The position numbers and the translations under genes were made by a program. This document shows, in pieces, positions 8,241-15,897 of a stretch of DNA of 64,000 nucleotides. Source of the DNA: an uncultured Prevotella sp. (GTDB lineage: Bacteria > Bacteroidota > Bacteroidia > Bacteroidales > Bacteroidaceae); NCBI GenBank assembly GCA_900314995.1, contig OMXK01000024.1, positions 16,727-80,726 of the forward strand, in the 5' to 3' direction. Position 1 is the first letter of the stretch, and every line of letters begins with the position of its first letter. The notes beneath the pieces were generated by a model. That model saw only the letters and a list, made by a program, of their open reading frames with translations, had not been told where the DNA came from and made no database searches.

Positions 8241-8520
8241 AACTCTATTATCCTTAATAGGTGAGGAAGTCCTGCCATTGGTCGAGACTTGGCTTCGCTC
8301 TGTTGTAGCAGATGAAGTACAGAAGGCTTTGGAGGCTGATCGTATGAGTGCCAAGCCTGAGAAGAACTATAGCCGTGATGAGGTGTGCGAACTACTGAAT
8401 ATTTCTAAGCCTACTTTGTGGAAACTAACCAAGAATGGAGAGATCGAGGCAACGCACATTAATCGCAGGGTAGTATATCGTGAGAGTGCAATTGAGGAAT
8501 TCCGAAAGAATAGGAAATGA
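8227..8520 (+). CDS. second small HTH_17 DNA-binding protein
   Basis: The 97-residue product carries an HTH_17 segment at about 45-90 (YSRDEVCELLNISKPTLWKL) followed by a short wing and IEEFRKNRK. It is a diverged relative of the preceding gene, overlaps it by 14 bases, and overlaps the next small gene by four. Two adjacent HTH_17 proteins are common in Bacteroidetes elements, where they control excision or transfer genes; the role here is inferred from that. Confidence 0.75.
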   Translation: MQNAKTLLSLIGEEVLPLVETWLRSVVADEVQKALEADRMSAKPEKNYSRDEVCELLNISKPTLWKLTKNGEIEATHINRRVVYRESAIEEFRKNRK

Positions 8521-8693
8521 CTAAGCATTGCATTGATTGCGAGTGGTTCCAGGAGCGTACTTTCTTCCCTCGCACTGGAGGAACAAGCGGTAAATGCTAT
8601 AACCCCATTTCAAAATTCTACGGTCAATGGCGCGTAGGAGCATGGGGATGCGAAATCATTCAGCAGCAGGATTTATTCAACCAAATAAAATAA
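8517..8693 (+). CDS. 58-residue cysteine-rich small protein, possibly zinc-binding
   Basis: The start ATGA overlaps the stop of the HTH gene, indicating translational coupling. The protein begins MTKHCIDCEWF and has four cysteines at positions 5, 8, 27 and 45, the first pair as CXXC. It is rich in aromatic residues. The cysteine pattern suggests a small zinc ribbon. No known family is recognised. Coupling to the HTH pair suggests a partner in the same regulatory unit. Confidence 0.55.
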   Translation: MTKHCIDCEWFQERTFFPRTGGTSGKCYNPISKFYGQWRVGAWGCEIIQQQDLFNQIK

Positions 8694-8699
8694 AGCATT

Positions 8700-9230
8700 A
8701 TGAATTCAACTGAAATTTACGAAAAGATTAAGGCTTCAAATTTCATTGCAAGCCTCATCGAGTCAGCTGACCTTGGTAAAACTGCATCCGTCTATATGGT
8801 CGAAAAGGATCAGTTGCTTAGGCAGGCAATTGTATTTAACACAGCCTTGGAGAATATAGGCGAAACCCTTGTTGGTGAATTGCAACGTATTCTCTCAGAC
8901 TTGTTTGGTGATGATCTTTCAATCATTGGTGTGAATATCGTAACAAAGAGCGGAAGCCCGACAAAGATAGAATTTGCCTATACAATACCCCATCAGATAG
9001 AATATGACTATTCCAAGGCCAAGGAGTATCTGGAAAACACTTGCCCACCAGATATGATTTCGGAATACTGCAAAAAAGCCCTTGAACATCTTTGGAATAT
9101 TCATGGTGTATTAGGTGTTGAAGAGAATGCCGTTACTTTTGAGGATTTCAAGGGTGTGTCGGCAACGTTAAGTATCTGCAAGAATATTGCAGAAATGATA
9201 ACTGAAAAGGACATAGAGAATAATGAGTAA
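8700..9230 (+). CDS. hypothetical protein of the element (176 residues)
   Basis: An acidic, mostly helical protein (MNSTEIYEKIKASNFIASL) without signal peptide or membrane helix. It starts seven bases after the small cysteine-rich gene and ends just before a terminator, so it is the last gene of the HTH operon. No family or motif is recognised. Its codon usage matches the neighbouring element genes. Confidence 0.6.
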   Translation: MNSTEIYEKIKASNFIASLIESADLGKTASVYMVEKDQLLRQAIVFNTALENIGETLVGELQRILSDLFGDDLSIIGVNIVTKSGSPTKIEFAYTIPHQIEYDYSKAKEYLENTCPPDMISEYCKKALEHLWNIHGVLGVEENAVTFEDFKGVSATLSICKNIAEMITEKDIENNE

Positions 9231-9241
9231 TAAATTTGGTT

Positions 9242-9273
9242 TGGGTGTCGATTAATAAAGACACCCATTTTTA
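9242..9273 (+). terminator. terminator of the HTH operon
   Basis: TGGGTGTC and GACACCCA form an 8-base perfect stem around a 10-base loop, followed by a run of T. Confidence 0.75.
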
Positions 9274-9289
9274 ACTGTACATAGTATAT

Positions 9290-9661
9290 ATGAATTACAA
9301 AGAGTATTTGGAAAAGAGCAATGATCTTGCTCTAACCACCAAAAAGGAAATGAACGTATTTCTCAGTTATGAGGAAACGATAATACGTTTTGATGCGCTA
9401 AGAAGTAAAATAGGTGATTCTGATTATACTGATATTGGCGTAATGTTATTGGATTCTATAAGATGCAAGATTCAGAAAGTGCTGGTTCTACTTGAAGAGC
9501 ATGTGCGCTTAGTTCAGGAACACGAAACAAACCCGGATAATAAAGAAGCGGTTCTTTTGCATCTTAATAAGTACCATGCGTTGTTTGAAGCCCATGCGCT
9601 GAAATACAAAGGCTTCATAGATGCCCTATCTAAACTAAAAGCTATAGAGAAGGGTAGTTGA
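9290..9661 (+). CDS. hypothetical helical protein (123 residues)
   Basis: A soluble all-helical protein (MNYKEYLEKSNDLALTTKKE) with heptad-like leucines, beginning shortly after the previous terminator. No family is recognised. It converges with the small leftward gene downstream, whose end is about 10 bases away. Nothing in its sequence indicates a function. Confidence 0.55.
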   Translation: MNYKEYLEKSNDLALTTKKEMNVFLSYEETIIRFDALRSKIGDSDYTDIGVMLLDSIRCKIQKVLVLLEEHVRLVQEHETNPDNKEAVLLHLNKYHALFEAHALKYKGFIDALSKLKAIEKGS

Positions 9662-9671
9662 GACCGCTCAC

Positions 9672-9806
9672 TTATTTCTTGAAATCAGTCTTAGATACCA
9701 CCCGTTTTTTTGCCTCAGACTCGTTGGCTGTTTTATCATTCAGCATGAAGGCAAAGGAACGGGTGTGCTTATTTCTTTCAACGTATTCCAGACCAAGTTC
9801 TGACAT
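9672..9806 (-). CDS. 44-residue small protein with its own promoter
   Basis: Reading leftward from ATG at 9806 gives MSELGLEYVERNKHTRSFAF and then a basic tail ending KTDFKK. The start is chosen because a strong TATCTTTGC box is found about 35 bases upstream on the same strand (near 9841-9849), inside the longer open frame. It is charged and has no membrane segment. A small regulatory protein is possible but unproven. Confidence 0.4.
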   Translation of the reverse strand: MSELGLEYVERNKHTRSFAFMLNDKTANESEAKKRVVSKTDFKK

Positions 9807-9943
9807 GTATCTTATAACGTCGAAGATAGAGCAGAATATACCGCAAAGATACCAAACTTTCGGAAAAGTGAAGAAAAACGAAAGAACATGTTGCAAAAAA
9901 TCAGATTTGACAAAAAAAGAGTCCCATTTGGAACTCTCAATTT

Positions 9944-10159
9944 TCAGATGATTATCTCTCCAGTCTGCATATTGTACTTGGCTATCAGGCCATTGCAGTT
10001 GTTGAGATAAACATACTTCCTGCCGATGGTAGAAAGTGCTTCACTTGGCTGCACCCATATTCTTTCACCATGGTACACACCGTTGTTATCTATCACGCTG
10101 GGATTCTCCTTAAAGTAGAGAATTAAGGCTTCTAGAGCCTCATTAAAATGAACGTTCAT
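9944..10159 (-). CDS. hypothetical protein (71 residues)
   Basis: A short protein MNVHFNEALEALILYFKENP with a C-terminal half rich in beta-prone residues (KYVYLNNCNGLIAKYNM). A leftward -7 box TACCTTTGC at 10252-10260 gives a leader of about 85 bases. No family is recognised. It is transcribed in the same direction as the XRE regulator upstream of it. Confidence 0.5.
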   Translation of the reverse strand: MNVHFNEALEALILYFKENPSVIDNNGVYHGERIWVQPSEALSTIGRKYVYLNNCNGLIAKYNMQTGEIII

Positions 10160-10342
10160 ATTCTAAATTTTTTAAGTTGTTAAATTCAGTACAGAACTTC
10201 ACTCTACTTCACTTTACAATACTTTAGCGGTCTTACTCTTTCGAAGCCGATGCAAAGGTAAGAATTATTTTTTATATGTAGACTGTTGTGGTGTCACTTT
10301 TATAATATATTAACTGAACTTTCGCAAGTGAATATTCATTCA

Positions 10343-10600
10343 TCAAGCGACTAATTTATACATTTGATAGAGTTTATGGAACTTAGGATTGGCATCAATA
10401 ACAGCAGAAAGCAGCTCGCTGGCATTCAAAGAATGTCTTTATTTCAAATTGTACACCCGTTGTTTAGTCGTATTCAGTGGCGTGCCAGTTGATGTGATGC
10501 TGAAGAAATCTTTCTTGGTTCCTGAGTCTGAGCTGTAACCGCAATAATAATTGGAAAGCGGACTACCCTCACGGGCAATCCGCTCAAAACACTATAACGG
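10343..10600 (-). pseudogene. possible gene remnant with an in-frame stop
   Basis: Read leftward, an open stretch without a start codon encodes IAREGSPLSNYYCGYSSD and continues to RVYNLK before a TAA at 10439-10441. The same frame then continues with SLNASELLSAVIDANPKFHK to a final TGA at 10343-10345. Both parts look protein-like, so this is probably the C-terminal remains of a decayed gene. The parent family is not recognised. The only other content of the 10160-10626 gap is the terminator at 10599. Confidence 0.35.
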
Positions 10601-10625
10601 CGGTGTATGTACTAACCGCCTTTTT
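10599..10625 (+). terminator. rho-independent terminator
   Basis: GGCGGT and ACCGCC form a hairpin followed by TTTTT on the plus strand. No rightward gene is recognised immediately upstream. A nested hairpin (AGCGGA...TCCGCT) precedes it, so a structured short transcript may end here. Confidence 0.5.
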
Positions 10626-10626
10626 C

Positions 10627-10887
10627 TTAACTCAATATCTTTGTTTCGATAATGATTTTCCTATGGCAGTAAGGACATTCGATTTCAGCAGGCGAACTCT
10701 GGTGATCAGAATCAGAAACCAATTCACTTACGGAAATGCCGAGCGCGTCAGCGATTTTCTCCAAAGAATTAAACTTTGGATTCCGATTGGAACAGATGGC
10801 AGATAATGTCGGAGCAGCTATTCCCATTTTCTCTGCTACTTGTGCCAAGGTCATGCCTCGCTGCTGAATCTTTTTCTTTATATCCAT
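10627..10887 (-). CDS. XRE-family helix-turn-helix regulator with zinc-ribbon-like tail
   Basis: The 86-residue protein has a Cro/C1-type HTH (about 1-60: MTLAQVAEKMGIAAPTLSAI, then LEKIADALGISVSELV). A C-terminal tail has CPYCHRK, half of a zinc ribbon. The start at 10887 (MDIKKKIQQRG) is chosen over an upstream frame extension because a TACCTTTGC box lies at 10907-10915, leaving a 15-20 base leader. It is the likely repressor of the element, by analogy with phage immunity repressors. Its targets are not identified. Confidence 0.8.
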   Translation of the reverse strand: MDIKKKIQQRGMTLAQVAEKMGIAAPTLSAICSNRNPKFNSLEKIADALGISVSELVSDSDHQSSPAEIECPYCHRKIIIETKILS

Positions 10888-11189
10888 AATTGTTATTATA
10901 TCAGGCGCAAAGGTACAAAGAAAAATTGAATCTTCCAAATCCTGATTCGATGAACTTTGTGTTAAAGCGTAGTATTTTGAAGAAATATTAGGTCGTAGGC
11001 TAATAAATTATGCTATGAGAAGTTAAGAAAATCAAATCAAAAGGACGCAAGTGTTACATTATATCCAAGTTAGTATATAATGTATCTTTTTCCCATAAAG
11101 AAGGTTAAATGTTAGTTTGGAGGCTATTTTTATTTTCACTATCTTTGCACCCGGAATGTAACATTAATAATTCATTTAAACTTAAAAGT

Positions 11190-11447
11190 ATGTACGTCAA
11201 GAAGAAAATGGTTGATGCTATGATTGATCTTGCAATCGTCAGGCACGAATTGAAGGTTATCGGTGAATTTGGTAAGAATCCCGGTGAAGATGTGGCTTCT
11301 GTCAATCTGGAGGTCGGAGGTGTAGATCATGTAATCCTGATAAGTGAGCAGGATTTCCCTCAGTTGCTTCTTTTCCTTAATGGAGTTATAGGAGCGAATG
11401 AAGAAAGAGTGATTCAGCGGCTTGGAAAAATGAAGGCTGTGGTGTAG
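11190..11447 (+). CDS. hypothetical protein (85 residues)
   Basis: It begins MYVKKKMVDAMIDLAIVRHE and is acidic with a mixed helix/strand pattern. The start is chosen from the promoter: TATCTTTGC at 11140-11148 with a TTG 20 bases upstream, which excludes the longer frame. It is followed after seven bases by an HTH protein and then by another unknown gene, forming a three-gene operon closed by a terminator. No family is recognised. Confidence 0.6.
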   Translation: MYVKKKMVDAMIDLAIVRHELKVIGEFGKNPGEDVASVNLEVGGVDHVILISEQDFPQLLLFLNGVIGANEERVIQRLGKMKAVV

Positions 11448-11453
11448 TTACTC

Positions 11454-11831
11454 ATGGCTATATTGTTATATTCAAACCATTTATTTAATTCCCTACAGAC
11501 TATGATGTGTCAAGCAGATGCAATGATGATAGCCAGATCTTTCTATGAATTGCTATTGGACGATGACCGATTATTAAAGAAACTTGGTAAGGCATGGGGA
11601 GGGACTTTGCAAGTGAAACCGCGCCTTGTATCTCCCGCAAAAGCAGCAAATATTCTTGGTATTTCGGTATGGCAGCTATATCATATTAAAGACGATAAGG
11701 ACGGAAAGCCAAGATTCTCTTATGTAAAGACTGGAAAATCTCAATCGTCGAGGTTAAAGTTCAATGCAACTACTATCATTGATGAATTTGAGCGGTACCT
11801 GGCAGAGAAAAAGAACAATAACACTATTTAG
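11454..11831 (+). CDS. HTH-containing small protein (125 residues)
   Basis: The N-terminal half is helical (MAILLYSNHLFNSLQTMMCQ). The C-terminal half has a helix-turn-helix-like segment RLVSPAKAANILGISVWQLY followed by a wing-like region with basic residues (FSYVKTGKSQSSRLKF), similar to the other excisionase-type proteins of the element. It is the middle gene of the 11.19-12.27 kb operon. A role in DNA binding is likely; the target is unknown. Confidence 0.6.
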   Translation: MAILLYSNHLFNSLQTMMCQADAMMIARSFYELLLDDDRLLKKLGKAWGGTLQVKPRLVSPAKAANILGISVWQLYHIKDDKDGKPRFSYVKTGKSQSSRLKFNATTIIDEFERYLAEKKNNNTI

Positions 11832-11833
11832 TA

Positions 11834-12268
11834 ATGGAAATGAAGATAATTGTTACAGAAAAAGAAAATATGCTCGCAGTAGAGAATGCGCGTAATGAAG
11901 ATAATTATATGGTCGAGAAGTGTTCAATAGCCGATTCTTTCACAGTCGTACATGAATGTGATGGAATTGATAAGGAAGAAGCCTTTACCTTGCATTCACT
12001 ACTTGGGCATTACAACGTCCTGCTTGATACCGTCCATTATGCAGAAATCGAAGAAGGCAATTCACTTCAACAAAAGTATGGGAAAGCCGTTGCGGATTGG
12101 ATGGATGGCGAGACGAAAGAATCCATTTCGGAATTGAATGATGCCCTCTTGAATATAAAAGAGTTTTTCATTGGTATGAGCGATGATGTCAAGGCAATGC
12201 AGATAAGCAATGCAGCAGAGCTTGTGAATCGTATTCTCTTATGTGAAAAGAAAGGATCTCAGGGATGA
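11834..12268 (+). CDS. hypothetical acidic protein (144 residues)
   Basis: An acidic protein with beta-prone N-terminal third and helical remainder (SISELNDALLNIKEFFIGMS). It starts two bases after the HTH gene, so the two are probably co-translated. No motif or family is recognised. Confidence 0.55.
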   Translation: MEMKIIVTEKENMLAVENARNEDNYMVEKCSIADSFTVVHECDGIDKEEAFTLHSLLGHYNVLLDTVHYAEIEEGNSLQQKYGKAVADWMDGETKESISELNDALLNIKEFFIGMSDDVKAMQISNAAELVNRILLCEKKGSQG

Positions 12269-12375
12269 TTATCCAATTTTTATCATTTTGTTGAACTGTA
12301 GAACTTGATTGATGGGTGTTTGTTGAGTTTGTTGTAAAGTTTAGTTTCCATCCCGTCTTTCATTATCTACACTTT

Positions 12376-12403
12376 GGGCAGTCTGTTGAGGCTGCCCGTT
12401 TTA
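12376..12403 (+). terminator. terminator of the 11.19-12.27 kb operon
   Basis: GGGCAG and CTGCCC pair around a 10-base loop and are followed by GTTTTATTT. It lies about 105 bases after the last stop. Confidence 0.65.
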
Positions 12404-12504
12404 TTTGTTCTATTTGTAGATTTCAACAGAAACACCATATAAATACGAATATTTTTATTACATTTGCACCGTTCCAAATATGTATAATTATATAATGTTT
12501 TGTC

Positions 12505-12642
12505 ATGGCACTTATTACAAAAGATGGGAAAATTATTGATTATCGGAGTTCCCTACCCGATAATCTCATGCCAAGTGATTGCTGCCTTGTCCATGGCTAT
12601 CCAAAGGGTAGAAATGCAGGCAGAGGCGCAAGGTTAGTTTAG
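12505..12642 (+). CDS. 45-residue small basic protein with its own promoter
   Basis: ATG at 12505 gives MALITKDGKIIDYRSSLPDN and a C-terminal part with CCLVHGYPKGRNAGRGARLV. A TACATTTGC box lies about 40 bases upstream (near 12457-12465). The tail is rich in glycine and arginine, which may bind nucleic acid. An inverted repeat that may be a terminator follows. No family is recognised. Confidence 0.45.
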   Translation: MALITKDGKIIDYRSSLPDNLMPSDCCLVHGYPKGRNAGRGARLV

Positions 12643-12658
12643 AATCTGTAATAACGGA

Positions 12659-12687
12659 ATGGTGAGTGATCGGTGATTGCTCACCAT
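12659..12687 (+). terminator. inverted repeat, possible terminator
   Basis: ATGGTGAG and CTCACCAT form an 8-base stem. The T-rich tract is some 12 bases further on, so it may be a weak terminator or a DNA-level palindrome. Confidence 0.35.
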
Positions 12688-12769
12688 TATTTATGCTGTT
12701 TTTTCCCTTTTTTGATGTAAAAAGGAAAACTTTTTATAGGCAACTCTTTGAATGGTAAAATTTATTTAC

Positions 12770-12778
12770 TATCTTTGC
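12770..12778 (+). promoter_or_regulatory. promoter of the 12.8-15.7 kb operon
   Basis: TATCTTTGC with TTTG at about 12747-12750 (19-base spacing). It drives eight closely spaced genes ending at the terminator at 15729. Confidence 0.65.
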
Positions 12779-12815
12779 AGCAAATTTATGTTTCACTTTT
12801 TAAATTTTTATTGTT

Positions 12816-13025
12816 ATGACTACAGCAGAATATGAAGCAACAATCGAGAGTCTTCAGCAGGAGTTGAAGACCATGCGTGAGGAACGTGACAGCCTGAAGA
12901 AAAAACTTGAAGACGTTGGCAGTGGGGACATTGACGAAGAGGTACGCAAGTATCTCGAAGACAAGAACAAGATCGACAAGGAGAATCAGGAGCGTATCAA
13001 TTCCCTTAAACAAGGTCTGAAATAG
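12816..13025 (+). CDS. small coiled-coil protein (69 residues)
   Basis: MTTAEYEATIESLQQELKTM opens an almost continuous heptad pattern predicted to form a coiled coil along nearly the whole protein. It is highly charged. It is the first gene of the operon and is followed by a ribosome site AGGAGG for the next gene. Such proteins act as scaffolds or multimerisation factors, but no specific family is recognised. Confidence 0.6.
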   Translation: MTTAEYEATIESLQQELKTMREERDSLKKKLEDVGSGDIDEEVRKYLEDKNKIDKENQERINSLKQGLK

Positions 13026-13036
13026 GAGGTTTGAGT

Positions 13037-13195
13037 ATGGGAATTGTAGTTGGAAATAAGGTTCTGGAGTCTGAGAATATCGGCAAGACTGATCCGCGTG
13101 AAGCCATGATTCGCCAGAATCGTGAGCGAGAGCTGTGGAATGAGAAATACGGTACTACTCAGACCAAGCAGTTACTTAAAACCCTGAATGGTTAG
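13037..13195 (+). CDS. 52-residue protein with MGIVVG N-terminus
   Basis: The ATG follows AGGAGGT by six bases, an unusually good ribosome site. The protein begins MGIVVGNKVLESENIGKT and continues with a basic helical part. The same N-terminal pattern (MGIVVG, then ES and IG) recurs in the gene at 14744 in the same operon, so both carry a shared short module. No family is recognised. Confidence 0.6.
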   Translation: MGIVVGNKVLESENIGKTDPREAMIRQNRERELWNEKYGTTQTKQLLKTLNG

Positions 13196-13233
13196 CGAGG
13201 TAATTGTGGGAAAGGATCTCTAATTATCGAGAT

Positions 13234-13431
13234 ATGACAATTCAACTCTTAAACGGTAGGAAATTAATTTCAGAACGCATTGATAAGAAAATTGCGTTTA
13301 AGGAAATGATCCGAAAAAAGCGCAGGAATAAGAAATCAATAGAGAACGTAGCCATTCCAAGCCAACGTTTACAAGGGATAATTGATAGACTGAATGGCAA
13401 AGTAGGTTACGGGAATGAGTCTCTGTTTTAA
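13234..13431 (+). CDS. small basic protein (65 residues)
   Basis: MTIQLLNGRKLISERIDKKI is followed by a strongly basic stretch with RKKRRNKKSIENVAI. The ATG at 13234 is preferred to a TTG 30 bases upstream. High lysine/arginine content suggests nucleic-acid binding. It lies between the MGIVVG gene and the possible tail protein with short gaps, so it belongs to the same operon. Confidence 0.5.
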   Translation: MTIQLLNGRKLISERIDKKIAFKEMIRKKRRNKKSIENVAIPSQRLQGIIDRLNGKVGYGNESLF

Positions 13432-13443
13432 GGAACTGAGGAT

Positions 13444-13986
13444 ATGGCAAAAAACAAGAAGGTGATAGACGAGGCTTTCAAGTCATTCGAAAAGCAGATC
13501 ATTGATACTGCTGAGACTGAGTTGAAGAAGTATTGTTGGAAACTGCTTCAGGAGGCTATCACAGCCCGGCAGCAGAATCCAGGAGCCCATAACTTCACTG
13601 GAAACCTCCTTAATAGTATTGTCGTTTGCCTTTACCGTGAAAGAAAACCCGTGATCGCCTACTATGCCTCAGACCTTGTGCCAGAAGCAATCAGGCCCAA
13701 GATGAATCTGAGGATAAGGCGTAGGGTTTTCTTCAACCCTGACTATGATGGGGAGAAGTCAGCCTATTTGCCGAAAATCAAGACTGATGGGGGATGGGGC
13801 AAGGATGATGCCCGTGAATTTTTCTCTGAATATATTCCTTCTGGTTCCAACCTTTTCGACATCGTTGTAGCCTACACCGTGGAATATGCGGAGTGGATAC
13901 AATATCAGAGAGCGACAACTGGCTATGTCAGAAGCCTCCAATATGCCGAAAGCCTTGGCAGGACTTTCTTACAGATTGGTTCTTAA
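13444..13986 (+). CDS. possible phage tail/neck protein (gp10-like), 180 residues
   Basis: The middle of the protein has HNFTGNLLNSIVVCLYRERK and, near the end, VVAYTVEYAEWIQYQRATTG. The order of an early 'tests for residual gene length' helix, a small strand-rich core and a late EYAxWIQ segment recalls the HK97 gp10-like tail completion proteins. The match is by pattern only and could be wrong. The best support is that a tape-measure protein is coded by the same element. It has no signal peptide or membrane helix. Confidence 0.4.
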   Translation: MAKNKKVIDEAFKSFEKQIIDTAETELKKYCWKLLQEAITARQQNPGAHNFTGNLLNSIVVCLYRERKPVIAYYASDLVPEAIRPKMNLRIRRRVFFNPDYDGEKSAYLPKIKTDGGWGKDDAREFFSEYIPSGSNLFDIVVAYTVEYAEWIQYQRATTGYVRSLQYAESLGRTFLQIGS

Positions 13987-14023
13987 TCATATCTATGGTT
14001 TATTAATTTAAAAAGAAATTGCG

Positions 14024-14731
14024 ATGGAAAAATTGACAAATGAATACAAGACTCCTACTCTGCCTTCTTTCGTAGTCAACAGCCAACGAAAGAGAGACAA
14101 TGAAGCCAAACTTAGCGGTTTGGCTATTGAAATGAGCAATGCCTATAATGCACTTCGTGGAATGCCAGATCTTCGTTATGCACTTCCCCAGAACATCAAT
14201 GAAATCAATCAGGACTGGCTTTCTGGTGAGATTGAGCGGAGACAGAAGGGCATTAAGAAATTGCCATTGCCGCAAGGCGATAAGGCAGAACTAATGGAGA
14301 AATGGGATGGTATCGGTGTAACAGCCCAACCTTATGTAACAAGCATTTCCTCTTTCTTTGAAGCATACCCAGATGCCAAAGTTGTTATCAACAACGATGA
14401 TACCGTGTCTTTAGCTAACTTTGAAGAGGTTTCGGCTGATTTCGGCAAAATAGAAGTGCCTGCTTTGGCTCAGGAACACTTCAACCGCTTCTGTGCCCTC
14501 AAACATGCTTTGAAGGAACTGCGTGACTTCGAGGCAGAGAATGGCATTTATTCTTTCAGTCTTGGCGAGTTCTTGCCAAAGACCTCTTCACCTCAGTTCT
14601 TTGCCGAGGTTTGGGCTTCTGGCAATTTCCTGAAACTCCAAGGTGGTTATGTTAAGTGCCGTGACACAGAAAGAGACATGGCGCGTGCTAAGAGTCTTTG
14701 TATGAGTGAAGGCAGGCAATATGAGTTCTGA
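14024..14731 (+). CDS. hypothetical protein (235 residues)
   Basis: A soluble helical protein starting MEKLTNEYKTPTLPSFVVNS. A region near 65-75 has NEINQDWLSGEIERRQKGIK, and the C-terminal half is compact with aromatic residues (FAEVWASGNFLKLQGGYVKC). It is the largest gene of the 12.8-15.7 kb operon, has no recognised family and shows no catalytic signature. Confidence 0.55.
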   Translation: MEKLTNEYKTPTLPSFVVNSQRKRDNEAKLSGLAIEMSNAYNALRGMPDLRYALPQNINEINQDWLSGEIERRQKGIKKLPLPQGDKAELMEKWDGIGVTAQPYVTSISSFFEAYPDAKVVINNDDTVSLANFEEVSADFGKIEVPALAQEHFNRFCALKHALKELRDFEAENGIYSFSLGEFLPKTSSPQFFAEVWASGNFLKLQGGYVKCRDTERDMARAKSLCMSEGRQYEF

Positions 14732-14743
14732 TTATTTGGGACT

Positions 14744-15043
14744 ATGGGAATAGTAGTAGGAAAGAACGGATCAAGGATTATAGAGTCATGTGACATTGGC
14801 AGGGTTACAAAGCCTGGTTCACCTCCCATGGCCAACAATCCGGATATTCAGCACTTGCCAAGCCATGCTTGTAAGGACTCGAACGATGTTGTTACTAAGC
14901 CAGAACGTACTCCCTCTGCTGATAATGATTACAGCATAGATCCCTCTCCAGTTATATCACGGGACAGCTACGGTGCTATGATGAAAGCCAGTTTTGACCG
15001 TGAACTAAAGAATTTTAATGAGCATAAAGGTAATAAGGCATGA
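14744..15043 (+). CDS. hypothetical protein (99 residues) with MGIVVG N-terminus
   Basis: It starts MGIVVGKNGSRIIESCDIGR, sharing its first ~18 residues in pattern with the 52-residue protein at 13037. The remainder is proline- and serine-rich and probably disordered (PGSPPMANN, PSADNDYSIDPSP). The end overlaps the next start by four bases. A shared N-terminal module on two otherwise unrelated proteins suggests a targeting or assembly tag, which is inference. Confidence 0.5.
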   Translation: MGIVVGKNGSRIIESCDIGRVTKPGSPPMANNPDIQHLPSHACKDSNDVVTKPERTPSADNDYSIDPSPVISRDSYGAMMKASFDRELKNFNEHKGNKA

Positions 15044-15303
15044 ATAAGAAAGAAACCATCAAGAAACTGAAGAATTGGGCTAAAGATACAGATAAAGTCC
15101 GTGACTATCACATAATCGTTTCAGGCGAAGTTGAATACGATGAGGCAAATGATGTGGAGTTTCTGGCAGTAGAGACTGACAGCAAATCCGTACTATACGG
15201 ATTGATTCTTCTGTTGGAAAGCTATAGCGGGCTGAAGTTCTATGGTGTCAGGACACGATGCGAGAAGTTACAGATATTATTGTCATTTTCAAATCTTATA
15301 TGA
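15040..15303 (+). CDS. hypothetical protein (87 residues)
   Basis: MNKKETIKKLKNWAKDTDKV begins a small acidic protein with a beta-helix alternation. It overlaps the previous gene by four bases and the next gene begins five bases after its stop. No family is recognised. Confidence 0.5.
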   Translation: MNKKETIKKLKNWAKDTDKVRDYHIIVSGEVEYDEANDVEFLAVETDSKSVLYGLILLLESYSGLKFYGVRTRCEKLQILLSFSNLI

Positions 15304-15307
15304 AGTT

Positions 15308-15679
15308 ATGAAGTTTCGGGAAATTGGTAAAAGAAGCAAAGATTCAGATTCGTTTTCACTTCGAATCCTGTTTACGGAAAAGGATATAAAGATGGCTCTA
15401 CGTGCGGTTACTGAGGATTGTTACTTCAAGGAAAAACTCGCATATACCAAAAATGAAATGCGCGAGTTGCTTGGTGGGTACATCTGTCTGACGTGCAAGA
15501 TAAAGCTCAGTAATACCTACATGGCTCTGGTCAGTGATTGGGCTTTTCATTTGTCAGAGCGTCTTGGTCTCATTTTCGAAAGCAGCTATGAAGGTGAGAA
15601 CCTATGGCTCATAAATGACACTCGACTTGGCATAGGTAAGAGTGGCCCTCAGAAAACGGGGGAACGTGTTTTGCAGTAA
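15308..15679 (+). CDS. hypothetical protein (123 residues)
   Basis: The start at 15308 (MKFREIGKRSKDSDSF) is chosen over a longer frame that would overlap the previous gene by about 60 bases. The protein is basic with a CLTCK motif and a region WAFHLSERLGLIFESSYEGE. It is the last gene before a clear terminator. No family is recognised. Confidence 0.5.
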   Translation: MKFREIGKRSKDSDSFSLRILFTEKDIKMALRAVTEDCYFKEKLAYTKNEMRELLGGYICLTCKIKLSNTYMALVSDWAFHLSERLGLIFESSYEGENLWLINDTRLGIGKSGPQKTGERVLQ

Positions 15680-15728
15680 GAGTTAAATGTACTGAGATAA
15701 GTTTATAATTGAACATTGTTTCTCCGGA

Positions 15729-15753
15729 TCCCGTCAGCAATGGCGGGATTTTT
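15729..15753 (+). terminator. terminator of the 12.8-15.7 kb operon
   Basis: TCCCG and CGGGA form the stem of a hairpin with a 10-base loop, directly followed by TTTTT. Confidence 0.7.
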
Positions 15754-15897
15754 CATGTGTAAATTTTCTTGTTCCATGACAATTGTTGGTATGACATTGG
15801 GAGTTTTTTGAGTAAAAATTGATAGATTTTAGTCCTGAACTATTGCAACGATAAAATGATAGGACTATTTTTGCAGTGAATTTTAAATTTTAGAATT

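Noticed and set aside
9658-9951. 97-codon rightward frame after the 123-residue protein
   Set aside because: It lies opposite a leftward small gene with its own promoter and has no ribosome site or domain.
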